Below, piece by piece: positions 1 through 14,419 of a stretch of 64,000 nucleotides of DNA. Both the position numbers and the translations under genes were made by a program. Below the pieces are notes generated by a model. That model ran no database searches, had not been told where the DNA came from, and saw only the letters and a list, made by a program, of their open reading frames with translations. The DNA comes from Delphinapterus leucas. Its lineage: Eukaryota > Chordata > Mammalia > Artiodactyla > Monodontidae. Numbering within the stretch: the first letter of the stretch is position 1; each line of letters opens with the position of its first letter. The DNA lies in contig NW_022098076.1 in the NCBI RefSeq assembly GCF_002288925.2, positions 70,377,004-70,441,003 of the forward strand. Direction: 5' to 3'.

Positions 1-1483
1 AACACTAAGTAGAAGTTAGTAAAACTTCTTCAAGAATGTAGTTTCTGAGTTGTGGAATTTAAATATGTTGTAATGGACAGCCTATTCATTGCCATCCATT
101 TTCAAATAGTGATAAAATTCAAAAGTACTAAAATGTTTTCATAATTTACGAACCTCAAGCAAATATTGTACTGGAAAATCAATAAAGAGAACATGAAGAA
201 AACAGAGCTCTTCATTAGCATTTAACTTGGCAAAACATGAATATCCAATTTTTCTAATTCCTGGGCCCATAGCAGATTGGAAGTAACCCAAAGGAAAAAA
301 AAAATGATAGGGTGAAGCTGTTTCTGTCTATCTCTTTTAAAATACTCTGCAGAGGACTCAGAGAAAAGACAAACAAACCCTCCTTGCAGAGACTTTTGGT
401 GACTGCGCTCCACTTTAAATAATGTTTTTAGCATAGAATGGATAGCTTTTATATACTAAGGGGAGGTCTATTGTGACCAAACTCACAAGAACACATTTTA
501 GAGCATCTAACAATGTTTAACAATATAACTCCTTTTTGAACTTATATAAATGCCCAATCCCTAATTAGAACACATTTCTAATTATGGGGAATCCCATTTT
601 TTTCTCAAGCAATTGCTTAGAAGATGTTATGATTCTGCAGATGTTCTGAATACAGATTTAGAGCCACCAGATAACATAAACAAAGAAAAAAAAATCAAAC
701 CTAAGTCAATTCAAATAACATTGAAATAATATAATAGCAAGACAACTTTACACTTTGCCTGAAACCATTTCATTTACATGCAAAAGAAACCATTCCTACT
801 AAGGAAAAAAAAATCCACATCTACATGAACCAGATTCTCTTCCTTCCCAGCTAGAATATTAATTTTTCAATCTGTTGCCTATTATTTTTTTATTATTGAA
901 ATTATGTACACTATTAACATTAGGCTATATTTGATAGTATATACTGTTTTAGGCATCCAGGGATGAATATTTTAAAATTTCTTTCTCTTGTAAATGATCA
1001 TGAAGGAAATCTAAAAGCGTACGAAGTTGACTATTAATTCCTTTTAAATGTCTTGACTGACGCATATCTACAAAATTTCTTCTTCTCAGTCTTTTAATTT
1101 TTCAGATTACATATCTTTATTTTTCCATGTGGGAAATTATCTAAGCAAATGGATCACCTTTACTTATAATCATGCCACCTGAGTTAATGCAAAATTTCAG
1201 TTTTTCTTAGGGCAAATAGAAGAACAAGGGATAGCAGTTAATAGGACTTAACTTCACTACCCAGCAGTGAGTTGGTGACTGGAAAACATTATCTCTTTGG
1301 GACCACTGATATAGTAGTACTTCAGTTTTTTGGCAAAATAGTCAAAAACAAACAAAACAATCTAATTTACAATCTATTTTAAACAATTTACAACAGTAAA
1401 TTTAGGATGATATGCAACAGTCACCAACCTGTAACATTCATTCTAGTTATTCTTTATTATCAGGTAATGATGTCTTAGTAATT

Positions 1484-1540
1484 AAAAGAGAGCAAGAGGT
1501 AGAGAGAGAGAGGGAGGGAAAATAAAGGGAGAAGCCCTTT
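1484..1540. repeat. GA-rich low-complexity tract
   Basis: AGAGAGAGAGGGAGGGAAAA-type purine run. Confidence 0.8.
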
Positions 1541-2149
1541 GAAGAAATCTAGAGTTAGTATTTTTTTAGAAAGGTTTAGGCATTGCTAGAACTAAGTTAA
1601 TTTTTAAGTTTTACTAAATTATTTCAAAACTATATAGGATCAGAGTCATCTTATGAATTTTTAAACCATTAAAGATCCATTTATGTATATCTGTCCATCT
1701 AGGATTACTTAAAACCAATTTTTAAAAAATCAACAAACTTTGAAAGAAGGTTAATTAAGCTTATTTATCCATCAAGTCCTCTCTATAACATGATTGATGA
1801 CACCATAAAGAAAGCAATACATTCATTAGAAGAAATTTTTAAATCAGGCAGTCCTTGGCAACTTTTGGTGAAATCTTTCAGCCATACTTTGATGGGACTC
1901 ATCTAATTTTAGATAGGTATAAAAAATTATGATATCAAATTATATATAAATATAAATGAGACTGTAACTCAAATGTTTTCTAACTCAAATATTTGTAGTT
2001 TTATAATTTTTAATATATTGTCTATTTGATTTTTTGAATAATGATTAGCAAAATGAATGATAAATTGAGTATTTTCCATGTATTTTAATTTATGCCTAGC
2101 TAAACATATTTTTTATAATGCCAGATATACACATATATGTTATTTTATA

Positions 2150-2480
2150 ATTTGTGAAAGACACAAATTTGGAACAATCTATCTTTCAATATAGGATTGG
2201 TGGTACATTAATGGTAGGGAAAACAATACAACCATAAAAAGAAGCTATTGATCTGGAAGGCTGTTCATAATGTACTGTTAAGTTAGTAAGGTAAGTTGCT
2301 GAATAATGTGTGGTGTTCCCATATCTGTAAATAAATGAAACCCTTTGTTATTATATGTATGTATTAGTATATGAGTAAATGTGTAGAAGGATAAACATAC
2401 ATATATACATACATATCTCTATATTTAATACACTGAGCATGTTTTACTTTTGTAATTTTAAATATCATTTTTAAATATAT
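2150..2480 (+). mobile_element. L1M/HAL1-like fragment
   Basis: Contains AATTTGGAACAATCTATCTT and ACAACCATAAAAAGAAGC, diverged forms of the L1 phrases near the ORF2 end. Confidence 0.5.
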
Positions 2481-3154
2481 TGAAGATAATAATTAATCTT
2501 TAAAAAACAGGAAGAAGAAAAGAAAAAGAGATACCTAAATCCCAGCTAGTTTGCTCTAACCATCAGGATGGTGAATTCTACCTTTACTGGCTTTAGATTT
2601 AAGAGAGGCTCGTGGCACAAATTGCCAAGACAAGAACCATGGTTTGAGGATAAATTTAGTTACATCAATACAATCAGACGCAAATATATTTTATTTGTAA
2701 GGGATTGTTCCTTACAACGTAATTCCTTACTTAAGAGCATTTCAAGGACACTGAAATAGGAAAAAATATTCCTGATTTCCTGATATACAAATGTTCTCTA
2801 CCTGCACCATTGCACACAAAAAATTGCTGATGTTTGTGATAATGGTGTAATTTGGAGTAATTGTTATATATCAGCATTTTGCAATTATCACTACAGGTGC
2901 TGAAATCTGTTAATTTCTCAGAACACACACAGGGTGCTGTTAGATTCTGATTAAATATTTAACAGTCTTCTAATTTAACGAGTCCGGAGTCATTGATAGC
3001 AAACCACAACCTGTTATTTTCCATACAAAAATAAAAAAGGGTGACCTTCAGTTGGATACACATAGAGTAACACAGTGCAAATTATTGATGATCTGTGACT
3101 TAGCATCAGAATATTTTAAATGCAAAAATTAGCACAGTTTATATTTGAATTTTA

Positions 3155-5690
3155 AAATCTCAGACCATTACTCCCTTCACACATTCACACATACTAAAAC
3201 ATACCCTTCCTCCTTCTTGGTAAGATGGCTTCATCTAAAACTTCAGAGAAAATACAGAACATTAAACAGAAACTCCCTCAGCCTTTATCTATTCATCTAT
3301 CTGAATCTTCTCTACCCTCTATTTCTCTCTCCTGATAAAATGATGACAGGTGTCTTTTTGTCTGCAAGTCTAATCCTTTCACATTTCCTTTGCTCCCTAA
3401 TTCTTCTAGATTTTTCAGGAAATTCCTATAATTGATGATCTCTCTCTCTCCTGTGTCTCTACCCTTTCATTCTCTACAAGGCCTTCCAAAACAGACTCAA
3501 ATTTCATCTATCTTCAATATATCCTTCTCTTGATATTATTCTCTCTCCAACTATTTCCCTAACTCTCTCCTTTTCTTCAAGTGTAAATTTCTCAAAATAC
3601 ATCAACACTAGTTCTCTGTATTTCACACTTCCTATTCATTTTTATTCCACCTGTATATTCCATAGCTGCACATTAAATTTCCTACTTAACATCACTTGGA
3701 TCTACCAAAATCACCCCAAATTCAACCCATCCAAAAATACATTCATGAGTTTATTGCCGCCACACAGTGCCACATATAAGTTAATGTTACCAACATCCAT
3801 CCAACTTTCCAAGTCAGAAACCTAGTAATAATTATGAAGTTTCTTCTCTTAATTACTTCATATCTAGTTAGTTATCAAGCCCTGTAAAAAATTTTAAATT
3901 CTTAATATTTGTTGAGTCTTCTCACTTCTTTCCATCTTCATCCAGCTTCCTGACTTCCAATTCCCTGCTTATTCACGTCCCATAGCTTCAACCTCCCACT
4001 CCCATTCATTGTAATATTTATGGCACTACCTCCAGAACTTTTATTTCAAGTACACTGCTTTCAGGCTAGCAGCTTCCCTTTTTTTAGTTCACCTAGGCTG
4101 TTATCTCTACTTCAACAATATTTGATAATATTGGGAACTTCAGGCCATTGACCCTAATGTGTTTTCATTGTACATTCAGCGTCCCTTATGTGCCGACTTC
4201 CCTCATTACTCAACTTAATTTTTATGACCTTTGTTATTATCATTTCTTTTTCATATAGCCTTAATTCATTGGTCTCTACCTCCTGGCTCTAGAAGATACC
4301 TGGCAAAACTCCAATCCTGGGTAAACACAAATTTCCAAGTACCCATGCCTACATGATCTAAACAATCATAACATGGCTGAATAAAACACGGCAAAGGGAT
4401 CATTCTAATTTATACTATACATCTAGTATGAGCTCCTTCTATCTTTGGTGGACTATCAAATCTTCTCTTTCTTAAAAATTCCAATATTGCCTCCCCTACG
4501 CTAATCTAAAATGATGACCTCATCTTACATTTCATTTAAAAAGATGATAGGTTGTGAATTGCCCCATCTTCTTACCAGCAAATCCACTGTCTACCTGCCT
4601 ATTTGCCTATAATCTCTAAATTCCTTCCAGTTACAATGGATGCACAGTTCCTGCTCCTTTCTATGGCCAACTTCTTCACTTGCATACTGAATTCCATCCC
4701 TTCTGATAACTAAAGAAAATTTTGCCTGCAGTTGTTCATTATCTCCTGAAATATTTTTTTGAATCATTCCCATCATCTTACAGATGTTATAATGTTTCCC
4801 AACTTAAGAAAAATAAACAAAAAAAAACTTTATCTTGATTTCATATTCTCTATTTGCAGCAAACACCTTTTGAAAGCTTTCTCTGTACAAGTTGTCTCTA
4901 TTTCTGTCTCCCAGCCTCTTCTTGAGCCACTTCAAGTCTGCTCTAATCTTTTCAAGTTTCACCCATAACCTCCATCCTGTCAGATAAGATGGCCAATACT
5001 TCTTCTCTATCAGCATTAGTCTTAGTCTCACTGCCCTTCACCTAGTAACTTTCTTCACTTGGCTTCCAGAATTCATTTTTTTCCTGGTTTTCCTCCTACC
5101 CTCAATTTCTCTCTCTTAATCTCCTTTGTTATATTATATCCTTCTCCACTCTTCTGTCCCTTAAATGATGGAATATCCTAAGGCTCATTGCTAAGTTTTC
5201 ATGTCCATCTGCATAGTCTGCCTGTGCAATCTCATCCAATGTTATGGATTTAAATATTACTGATGATTCAGACCCCTCTCTTGAGCTCCAGAGTGTTACA
5301 ACTATCTGCCCATTCAGAATCTTCACTCAGATTTCAAGTAAGCATCTCAAGCTTATCACACTCCAAACAGAATTTTTTATTTTCCCCATAAAATTTGTCC
5401 CACTTCTTCTTGAGTCTTTGTCTCAGTTTATGACATCACCTCTCACCCAGTTAACTCAGATAAAAAAACCCAGGTGTCATCTGTAATATTTTTCTATTTT
5501 ACCATCCCAACATCATCCAATCCATTTACAATTTTCCTCATAGTAAATAAAAATGCAAATAATTATAAAATGATATTAAATATTTTATATCTTTTACTGC
5601 ACTGTAAATTTTATATTATGGATTGTGTTAATTTTTTTTTTCATTCCCTCCTCAGTGCCTGATGTGTAGTAATTATAATGAATATTTACT
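3155..5690. repeat. Pyrimidine-rich old repeat region with two similar blocks
   Basis: About 2.5 kb rich in C and T. Blocks near 3700-3910 and 5270-5530 both resemble the same consensus (phrases such as CATCCATCCAACTTTCC with AAACC, and CACCCAGTTAACTCAG with AAACCCAGGTGTCATC). It is probably an ancient interspersed repeat, possibly two copies. Family unknown; the open frames are not convincing genes. Confidence 0.4.
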
Positions 5691-6484
5691 GGCTGGTTAT
5701 TGTTAAGTAGCATATATAGAAGAGTGGGTTTTTTTCTTGTTTTATCATTTCAAAAAAACAAATAAAATATGGTATGTTTGATTGTATCAATAGTGGGAAG
5801 ACTTTTTCTTAGCAGAAATCACGTTTTACCTTATCAAACAGAATCAAATGATACACAATCTGGGGATTCATGCTCTACATTTTGTACTCATTACGACTTT
5901 CAATCAACTTTGCCCCATCCCACAAATCTTACAGTATAAACTAGAGAGGAAAATCTAAAGAAAAAGCCTGCCAAAGCCCAGCACTATATTGTCTGTTATT
6001 TTATTGCTGAGTGTCCATAAAGCTTGGATTCTTATTTCCACCTTTGGTAAGTGAGTCTGGGGGTGGCAGCATTAATGAAACTAGTGTCAGGTCTGATGGA
6101 AGCAGTTCTCATATGGAACCACAGTACTTTTACCAAATCCATAGAGAATTTATAAATAACTGCCACTATAGAAAAGATTAAAAAAAAAAAACTTCACCTA
6201 TGTTTATTCATAAATGTCTTAGATTTGTCACTAATGTATTAATATATAAAAAAGTAAAAATATATTTATATTTTGTTACCATCCTACACAATTATATGCT
6301 TAGAACATGGGAAATATTGATATATTCTCACCAAGCAGTGCCAGGTATATTGTTAGACTAAAATATGCTGTGTGAGGACAAGCATTATAAAATGCTATAC
6401 ATCGGAGGAAGGCTAAATAGGTAAAAGTCAGGACTAAGGGAAAGACCACTTGGGAACCAATCTAGTAGAAAGAAGGAAATGTGG

Positions 6485-6690
6485 TTTTTAGAATCAATCA
6501 CACACAGTTGAGCTCAAATCTTTGCGCTTCCACTTACAAGCCAAGTGATTTTTTGTAAATTGCTTAATTACTCTGAACCTGTTTCATTTGTTAAATGATA
6601 ATGGTGATAACTATTTTATATCATGAAAGTTAAATGTGATAGTGTAGTGCACCTGATAGACATATATTAGAATTTTGTTTTTTTAAGGAT
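6485..6690 (+). repeat. MIR SINE relic
   Basis: Diverged MIR order: GAGCTCAAATCTTTGCGCTT, a diverged cell of 'cttaattactctgaacctgt', then a T-rich tail region. Confidence 0.6.
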
Positions 6691-8733
6691 GGCAAAAAAC
6701 AAGCTCTAAGTCTGAGATTTTGGAAAAAGCAACGCTATTCTAAGAAAGAAATAAGGACTGTTGTTTTGATTTTTCCGTTGTTCCTTTCTTTCTTATTGCA
6801 TAGAACAATGGTGGCATTTACTCTGGGATTTGAACTTGGGATTTGAACACTAGGATTTGGGATCCAGAGGTTCAAGAAACAAACAACTTTGGAAATAGAT
6901 TTTGCTTTTTTCATTTAAAAAAATCGTTGTTGTTTTTTTTCCCTTCAACAAGTAAACTTTTTATGGTAAGGGGTTTGTTATTGCTGTTTTATTTTTAATT
7001 CTCCTAAAAGTAACTATAATTATTCCATAAATGACTCAAGCATATGGAATGCTTTACTCTGGGCAGAGGAACAGAATGCTATGAAAACTGCAATGGCTAC
7101 AGGCATTCGGTGTTTATTAGAGGTGGGTTTCCCTTTCCTGATCATCCTTTCATTGGTTATGAGTTACTGTGAAATTACTAAAATGAAATTATATCATTTT
7201 TGGTTTGAGGGGCGATGGTAGCAAAGAATGAAATCACTGTGAGGAATTTCGTTGGTAAATCAAACTGCTCTCTGTTAATTAGCTCCCACCTACATACATA
7301 GTATAAAAAATAATTGTATTTTTATGAAAGAATAATTAGGGAATGTGCTGAGGTTAATAAGAAAAAATCATGAAGAGAGCAATTTAAGTTAATATCTACA
7401 TATCATTTTATGTAACCACATCACAGGAGGGGGTCCCAGTTAATTAGATTCCTTTAGTTAAATAGGAAATGTAAAAAAAGAAAAGATACTTAGGGTTTAA
7501 ATCCAATGTATGCCTGAGTTATATGGGAAAATAATTTTGACTCTTTTCTGAATAGACATATATATATATATGTCAGGCATAAAAATAGAAACTTTGACCT
7601 ATACCTAAGAAATGTTTCTGCTTAAGTATTGTTCATTTATGACATATAAAAATTGAAACAATATTTTAATAGAAATATTGGCTACAAAATGCAATTTTAA
7701 GAGAGTCTTTGCAATATAATTCCATGTCTCGGAGTGATTTTCAATTTAAAAAGTAGACAATACTCAGAATTCTGAATGCAGACCCAGATGATCATATTTT
7801 AGTCTTCTCTTGTAGAAGTTTATAAGATCTGTGGGCAAATATAAATCTACAGACATATGCAATGGGTACAGGCAAACAGATGTTTCTCCTTGGCTCTGTC
7901 TGACTCATCCCATCTGCGACCTATCAAAGACGGTAAAATAAATACCCTTTCGTGAACATGAAAAACCATTCCCTCCATCATTCTTATTGTGCTCAAAACT
8001 GTTACCAAAATATTCATAGGAAAAAGGCCTACTATCTCTCCATCTAGATATCACATTCTAGAATCAAAATCTGTGACCTCCAAGGTGAGGAGGTAAGAAA
8101 AAAAATTAGTTTCTGTTTATATTAAATTTTTATTCTATCCCTTTAAATATCTATCATAAATTCTATTTATATAACTGCATAGATGAGTGTGTGATGAAAG
8201 GTTTTCATTGGTAAGAGTATCCCAAGTTTTATGATAACAGCTCTAGAGTAGCGTTGTGCAACAGATATCTAATGCAAGCAAATGGCTATTTAAAATATTC
8301 TAATAGACGTATTCTTAAGAGATGAAATTAATTATGATAAAATTTTATTTAACCCATATGTCCAAAATTATTAGTATTTCAACATGTAATCAATGCAAAA
8401 TTTTAATGAGATATTTTACATTCCTTTCTTCATACAATGTCTTTAAAATCTGGTGTACATTTTACAATTACAGCACATCTCAATTTGTTTTAACCATATT
8501 TAAAGTGCTCAATGAGCACATGTAGCTTATGGTTACCATATTGAATGGGGCAGGTCTAGAGCACTCTTGGGGAAGACTCACCCGTCTGACAAATAAATGG
8601 AAAGGCAATAAACTTGGAGTTAACATCAGGGCAGTTTGATCCTAATTATACTATGAGTTACTGCTCACAAATGGAGTATTGAACACCTGGAGCCAATGTG
8701 TACATTGAGACCTTACCTTATAGAAAATAATTA

Positions 8734-8779
8734 TACAAAAGAACCCTGGTTTTAAATGTACAAAAGAACCCTGGTTTTA
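8734..8779. repeat. 25-bp tandem duplication
   Basis: TACAAAAGAACCCTGGTTTT plus AAATG at 8734-8758 is followed directly by an identical 21-bp second copy (8759-8779). No known repeat explains it. Confidence 0.9.
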
Positions 8780-8979
8780 GTTGCCTAAGACAATACTTTA
8801 ATTGCTTGCTTTTGGCTCTTTTTCAGACAAGCAAGCAATAAATTATTTGAAGGTAGCAAGACAAATTTCTCCCAGACTTAAAGGTGTTCTTATATGGCAA
8901 AGTTGCATAGGACACAGAAAATAAAATTCTTTTCTTGCAGGACAAGAAGAAATAAGAAAGGGAGCACTGAAAGTGCTAT

Positions 8980-10185
8980 GGTAGTAAAGTGGGCAGAATT
9001 CAAAGATGGCCCACAGGATTCCAGCCTGTAGTGTATAAACATACATTCACTCAGTTATTCAATCAAATACTATTCTGGGTGTGCTATAAAAGGATTTTGC
9101 AGATGTAATTAAGGTCCCAAATTACTTGACCTTAAGGCTGGGAGACAATCAGGTGGGCCTGATCTAATCAAGGTGCCTTTGAATTTGGGTCTAGAGGTCA
9201 GAGAGGTAAAAATTAAAAGATTCAATAATGAGAAAACTGGCACACTGTTGCTATCTTTGAAGATGGAACAGGCTGCATGACAAGGAATGCCCAAGGCAAA
9301 GAATAAGCAATGAAACAAGAGTCACAGTCCTATAACTGCAAGGACCCAGATTCTGCCAACCACCTGAGTAAACTTGGAAAAGGACTCCAACCTCTGGGTG
9401 AGAACATAGCCTAGACAGCACCTTTATTTCAGCCTGGTGACATCCTAAGGAGAGAACCCCGCCATGTCTATACTTTTTTTTTTAACATCTTTATTGGAGT
9501 ATAATTGCTTTACAGTGGTGTGTTAGTTTCTGCTTTATAACAGTGAACCAGCTATACATATACATATATCCCCATATCTCCTCCCTCTTGTGTCTCCCTC
9601 CCACCCTCCCTATCCCATCCCTCTAAGTGGTCACAGAGCACCGAGCTGATCTCCCTGTGCTATGCAGCTGCTTCCCACTAGCTATCTATATTACATTTGG
9701 TAGTGTATATATGTCCACACCACTCTCTCACTTCATCCCAGCTTACCCTTCCCCCTCTCCCTGTCCTCAAATCCATTCTCTACATCTGGGTCTTTATTTC
9801 TGTCTTACCCCAGGTTCTTCAGAACCTTTTTTTTTTTTGGATTCCATATATATGTGTTAGCATACAGTATTTGTTTTTCTCTTTCTGACTTACTTCACTC
9901 TGTATAACAGTCTCTAGGTCCATCCACCTCACTACCCTCAGAATGGGAGAAAATATTTGCAAACGAAGCAACTGACAAAGGATTAATCTCCAAAATATAC
10001 AAGCAGCTCATGCAGCTCAATATCAAAAAAACAAACAACCCAATCCAAAAACGGACAGAAGACCTAAATAGACATGCCTGTACTTTTACTTATAGAACTG
10101 TGTTTTTGTTTGTATTTCTGTTTTTAAGCTGCTAAGTTTATGGTAATTTTTATATGATAATAAAAAAACTTATATAGCAGTTGAA
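8980..10185 (+). repeat. LTR-like old repeat split by an L1
   Basis: AGTGGGCAGAATTCAAAGAT near the start and AAGCTGCTAAGTTTATGGTA near 10126 are landmarks of a common mammalian MLT/MER-type repeat. The part 9478-10072 is an inserted L1. Family not assigned; no coding content. Confidence 0.5.
9478..10072 (-). mobile_element. Young-type L1, 5'-inverted and truncated
   Basis: From 9478 to about 9935 the sequence is the complement of an L1 3' UTR (starting TTTTTTTAACATCTTTATTGG). From about 9936 to 10072 it is forward L1 ORF2 (GGGAGAAAATATTTGCAAA and on). This order is the mark of twin priming. The flanks CATGTCTATACTTTT (9463-9477) and CATGCCTGTACTTTT (10073-10087) are a target duplication with two differences. 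It splits an LTR-like repeat. Confidence 0.88.
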
Positions 10186-10665
10186 CAATTCATTCACTTT
10201 ACCTAACCACAAAGGTTTTTTTTTAATCCTTACCATTTTAGTTATCAAATATATAATCTAGATTTACAATATTTTGAATTTCAAAATAGGTTTTGAGGGC
10301 AAACTCTGATAGGTTTAGATGCTAAATTCACTAATACCTTCACACTGGAGAAGTTTAATACATTCACTGTTATATAATTATTCTGATGTTTTTTTCTATA
10401 AAACACTGAAATCATTTCACACACATACTAAGCATGATTTTAAGGATTAAATACCTGGAGTAGGTAAATGATCAAAGATATATGCTATATGTGGTAACCC
10501 TCATCATTCTATAGCATATTAAATTCCAAGATATTCAAACACTAGTATTTGGGTGCTGACTAGATGAGAAGGCATTACCTTAGGACTTCCAAAAATTTAC
10601 TGATAACTTTTGTGTCAGATGTTAGTAAGGGACCAGGTCAAATGCCATTTTTTACAATATATACA

Positions 10666-10668
<3 letters not shown>

Positions 10669-10707
<39 letters not shown>
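10669..10707. repeat. (AT)n microsatellite, about 19 units
   Basis: Uninterrupted AT dinucleotide run; the preceding TATA-rich bases are irregular. Confidence 0.95.
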
Positions 10708-10708
<1 letters not shown>

Positions 10709-13700
10709 CTAGTTGTTTAACATATTTACGTCTTAGTCATTTGAAAACATGAAGTAACTTTTCTTTATTAGGAATTACTTGTTCATTTTGCCATCTCTTA
10801 CTTTTTCACTTCCTTTGTACCTTGTCAATGTATCTCTCTATATACCAGCTACAGAAATGTTTGTAATGGGTTTATATTTTTAGTTGGTTGCAATTTAGAC
10901 AGCTCTTAGTCTGAAAGATATTAGAAATAAAATATTATGAAATAAAATTTAATATTCTAGTCTACTAAAATCCCGAATAAAACTCCTGAGTGATATCGAT
11001 GACATACTTATACCTCTAAATTGTACTCTATATGAAAACAATGCCAGGGGTTGAATATTGGAAAAACACATGCAAAGTACTTTTAAAACTGTAAATATCT
11101 GTCTAAAGAAAGGAGCCGAGGCTTCAGGAATATCTTTCATTTAACTGCTTCCATTTTTAATAAAACACATTGGATTGTCAGTAACGGATTTCAGTGAAGC
11201 TTGAGATATTCTGAGATAACTGACTGAAGGCAGTCCTGACATCATTCCAGCTGAGAAATTAATAATTACAAACACCATAATTTCTATGCTGTAGCAAGAT
11301 GCTTATGGGAAAGAGTGAAAAAGGATTCATAATGGTTCCCTCGATCCACTGAATTTTTGCTCTGACACTTAACTAGTATAATAAACATCTTCCCAGTTCA
11401 ATAATGCTATCTTTAGATTTTCTATTACAGTTCTAAAGTCAATGCTCTTAAAATCTCTTTTGACTTTCAACCTTAACTATGACTTCTGGTCACATTTTTA
11501 CAGTCAGTGGTTTTGAGTTTAATATTAATGTTTCCAGGATCTGTAAAAGCTTTGTAACAATGTGTGGGCATTTTGGTATCATTATAAAAGCCACTCATGC
11601 AACCTTGTGCCACTAAATACTTTTGTTTAAAAGAACCACTTGAACTGTATGAACAGGAATTAACAACAACTGATCTGAGATGTTTTACTCTTGCCTTATG
11701 CTTCTTTGACAATTTTGGTATTTTATGCGTACTGGGAAGTGTGGGACCCAAATCAGCTGGAAAAGAAGAAATTCACACACTCTCCTTCACCTCTTCGAAT
11801 GCTCTTTAATTCAAAAGTAAATTTAGTGTCTAGAACATGGTGGACTAAGGATAGACTTATAATAAAAAGCCTGTGTACTTTTATTTATTGTACTTAGGGA
11901 TCATAACACAACTGTCACTCAAATAAGGTAACTATCTACAGGCAACTTTGACCGTTCGATTTGGACATAAGAATTAAGTTCCTTGGAGGCAAAACAAAGA
12001 AAAAGGATTGTGCCATTTGTGAAAGTGGTGCCAACAATATCACATCATCTCTCTCATATATCACACATGGGTCACACTGCTAAAGAATAAGCCGTTATGT
12101 GACCTCTTAGGTAATAACCGCTATATCGTAAAGTAAAAGTGTGACACAGGCATTAAAATGCGACAGGAATATAAAACGTTTCAAATATCTGGCTATATGA
12201 GATTTAGGGAGTTAAACTAAGTTCAATTACCTTATTTCATATTGTGAAGCATTCAGGATAATTGAGTTGAAACAAACAGCCAGATTAAAATGCTTGAACA
12301 TATATCTAGTAGTTGTTATAATGTCTGTCACAAATTCAATAAAAATTATTAGTTTACAGTCTGAATTGCTAGCTAACAAAAAAATGCTTTGCCAAATAGA
12401 GACTTTGCTTGCTGAGATGAACAAGTTTAGTCTCTAATGGAGTAAGGATTTTAAAAAAGCTTTGGATATATGTTCGACAAAGAAACTAAAATAGAATCGA
12501 ATCTAATACATTGTTTATCAGAATCTATATGAAAACAGCATATATGCAAGCTAAAATAAATCGCATACAAAAAATAATAATAATATTAATAATAAACTTT
12601 TTGAACATATTTCTTCATAAGATCCTTGATTGGGAAGGAAGAGCATCAAAGCTAAATGCTATTTTTAAGGCATTTATTTCAGATAAGGAAAGAATGGAGA
12701 CGTTTCAAAATATCAAGTATTATTTTCACTATAAGTAGCATATTCTAGGAGGCTACAGGTAAAAACAAAATTCTATATTGTCCTATCCAATCTTCCTAGA
12801 AGAAATTCCAGCAGCAGCCTATAAGGTAAATCGAGTGTGGAAAACCAATTCACAAATTACAGGCTCGGGAAAGAATAACACTGCTTAGAAAATGAAAGTC
12901 GATCAAGACTGGAAACATTTCACCTGTTTTCATTTAAATCTTCAATTTCTTTTCCTGCTGGTTTAGGAAATAGAATATAGCATAATGGGGCAGTAGGGAG
13001 TATGAACTCTAAATATCTTGAAATGGCCACATTGACACGCTCAATGTAATTTTCTGTAACTAAAAAAAAAACTAGGCTTTGGATAATCTCCCAGTTAAAG
13101 CATGGTTTATGAAACTTAAAACACTATTTTATATGAAGTTTTGTCCTCCTATTATGTAACATTTATTTTAATCAATTCAGACAGAAGCTTAAAGAAAACT
13201 GTGATGGAATTTAAAAATGGAAAATGATCTGAATATTACTAGACTAGTCACCTGCTTTCAATTAAATATATACCCACCCCATTTCAGAGAGGTAAGCATT
13301 TACTGCAATACTAAGGACCTGAAAAAGGAGGTACCTGTTACTTTTACTTCTCACCCAATCCATGTCAAAATGCTCTATGGTCATAAATACTTTTCCAAAG
13401 TGTCCAAGCTAAATCTTTCATGTAAATTCCAAACAGCCTCTGGCAAGTCAATCAAATCTAACAAGTCAATACAATTGAAGAACAGAGTCACTTTGCTTTA
13501 AATTTAAGTTCAAAACAGGTATTAATTAAAGATATCTAGAGTTTTGTGAAAGGAACAATTAGTTACCTACTACCAATTCTTTGAGATCATTATACTTAGA
13601 AGTGTGATAAAAAACTTAAGTACTTAAAACCTGAGAAATTTTGATATGTTAATTCCATAGCCATTGAACTATTGGATTAATGCCCTGATATAAAATACTA

Positions 13701-13769
13701 ATAGAACACAACATCATGAGATTTTTAAAAAGACTGTTTTGCTAATATTTCAACTAGAGTCATAAATAT

Positions 13770-13975
13770 CACCAGTGAACATATACTAGATAATGGCTCC
13801 TTTGCGTTATCCCATTTAATCTTCACACCAATGTTCTGAGGTATAAGGATTCTCATTTTATATATTACCATTATTGTCCCCATTTTACAGATAAAAAATA
13901 TTGTAGAGTCAACACTTGAACTCAGGCTTTCACATTCAAGAACCTCTGCTCTTTATGGTCACCTATTTATGACAA
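13770..13975 (-). repeat. MIR SINE relic
   Basis: CCCATTTAATCTTCACACCA and TGTCCCCATTTTACAGATAA are classic MIR phrases on the complement strand. Confidence 0.7.
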
Positions 13976-14419
13976 AACTCATCTGAATTAGGTGTATTAG
14001 TCTGAGACTATACGGAATGGCCTGGGAATCTATGCAAGCAAGAGGACTGAAAATTCCCAAACCACTTTTTTTAAATGTTGCAAATATTAAATCTATAAGA
14101 TACACTATGATTTTGAGTTATATAACCTCAATTAGTATCACTGAAAACCACAAGTCACCCATCGCTATGGTTTTAACTCTTTCTCTGTCTCTGCATATGC
14201 CTCTGCCTATGACCTACTGCCATTGGTACCAGTGGCCCTCGCTATGACAGTGATTCTCAAGATGAAGAAAGAAATGTCCTCCCTTCCTTCAAAGGACTAT
14301 CAAAGAGGTAGAGGGACACATCAGAGCTCCCTGGGTGACTCTGAGAGACTTCCCTCCCCCTAGAGGGATATGTTCCTCCACCCTCAACGTTTAAAATATT
14401 TGATATCTAGAGAAATAAT

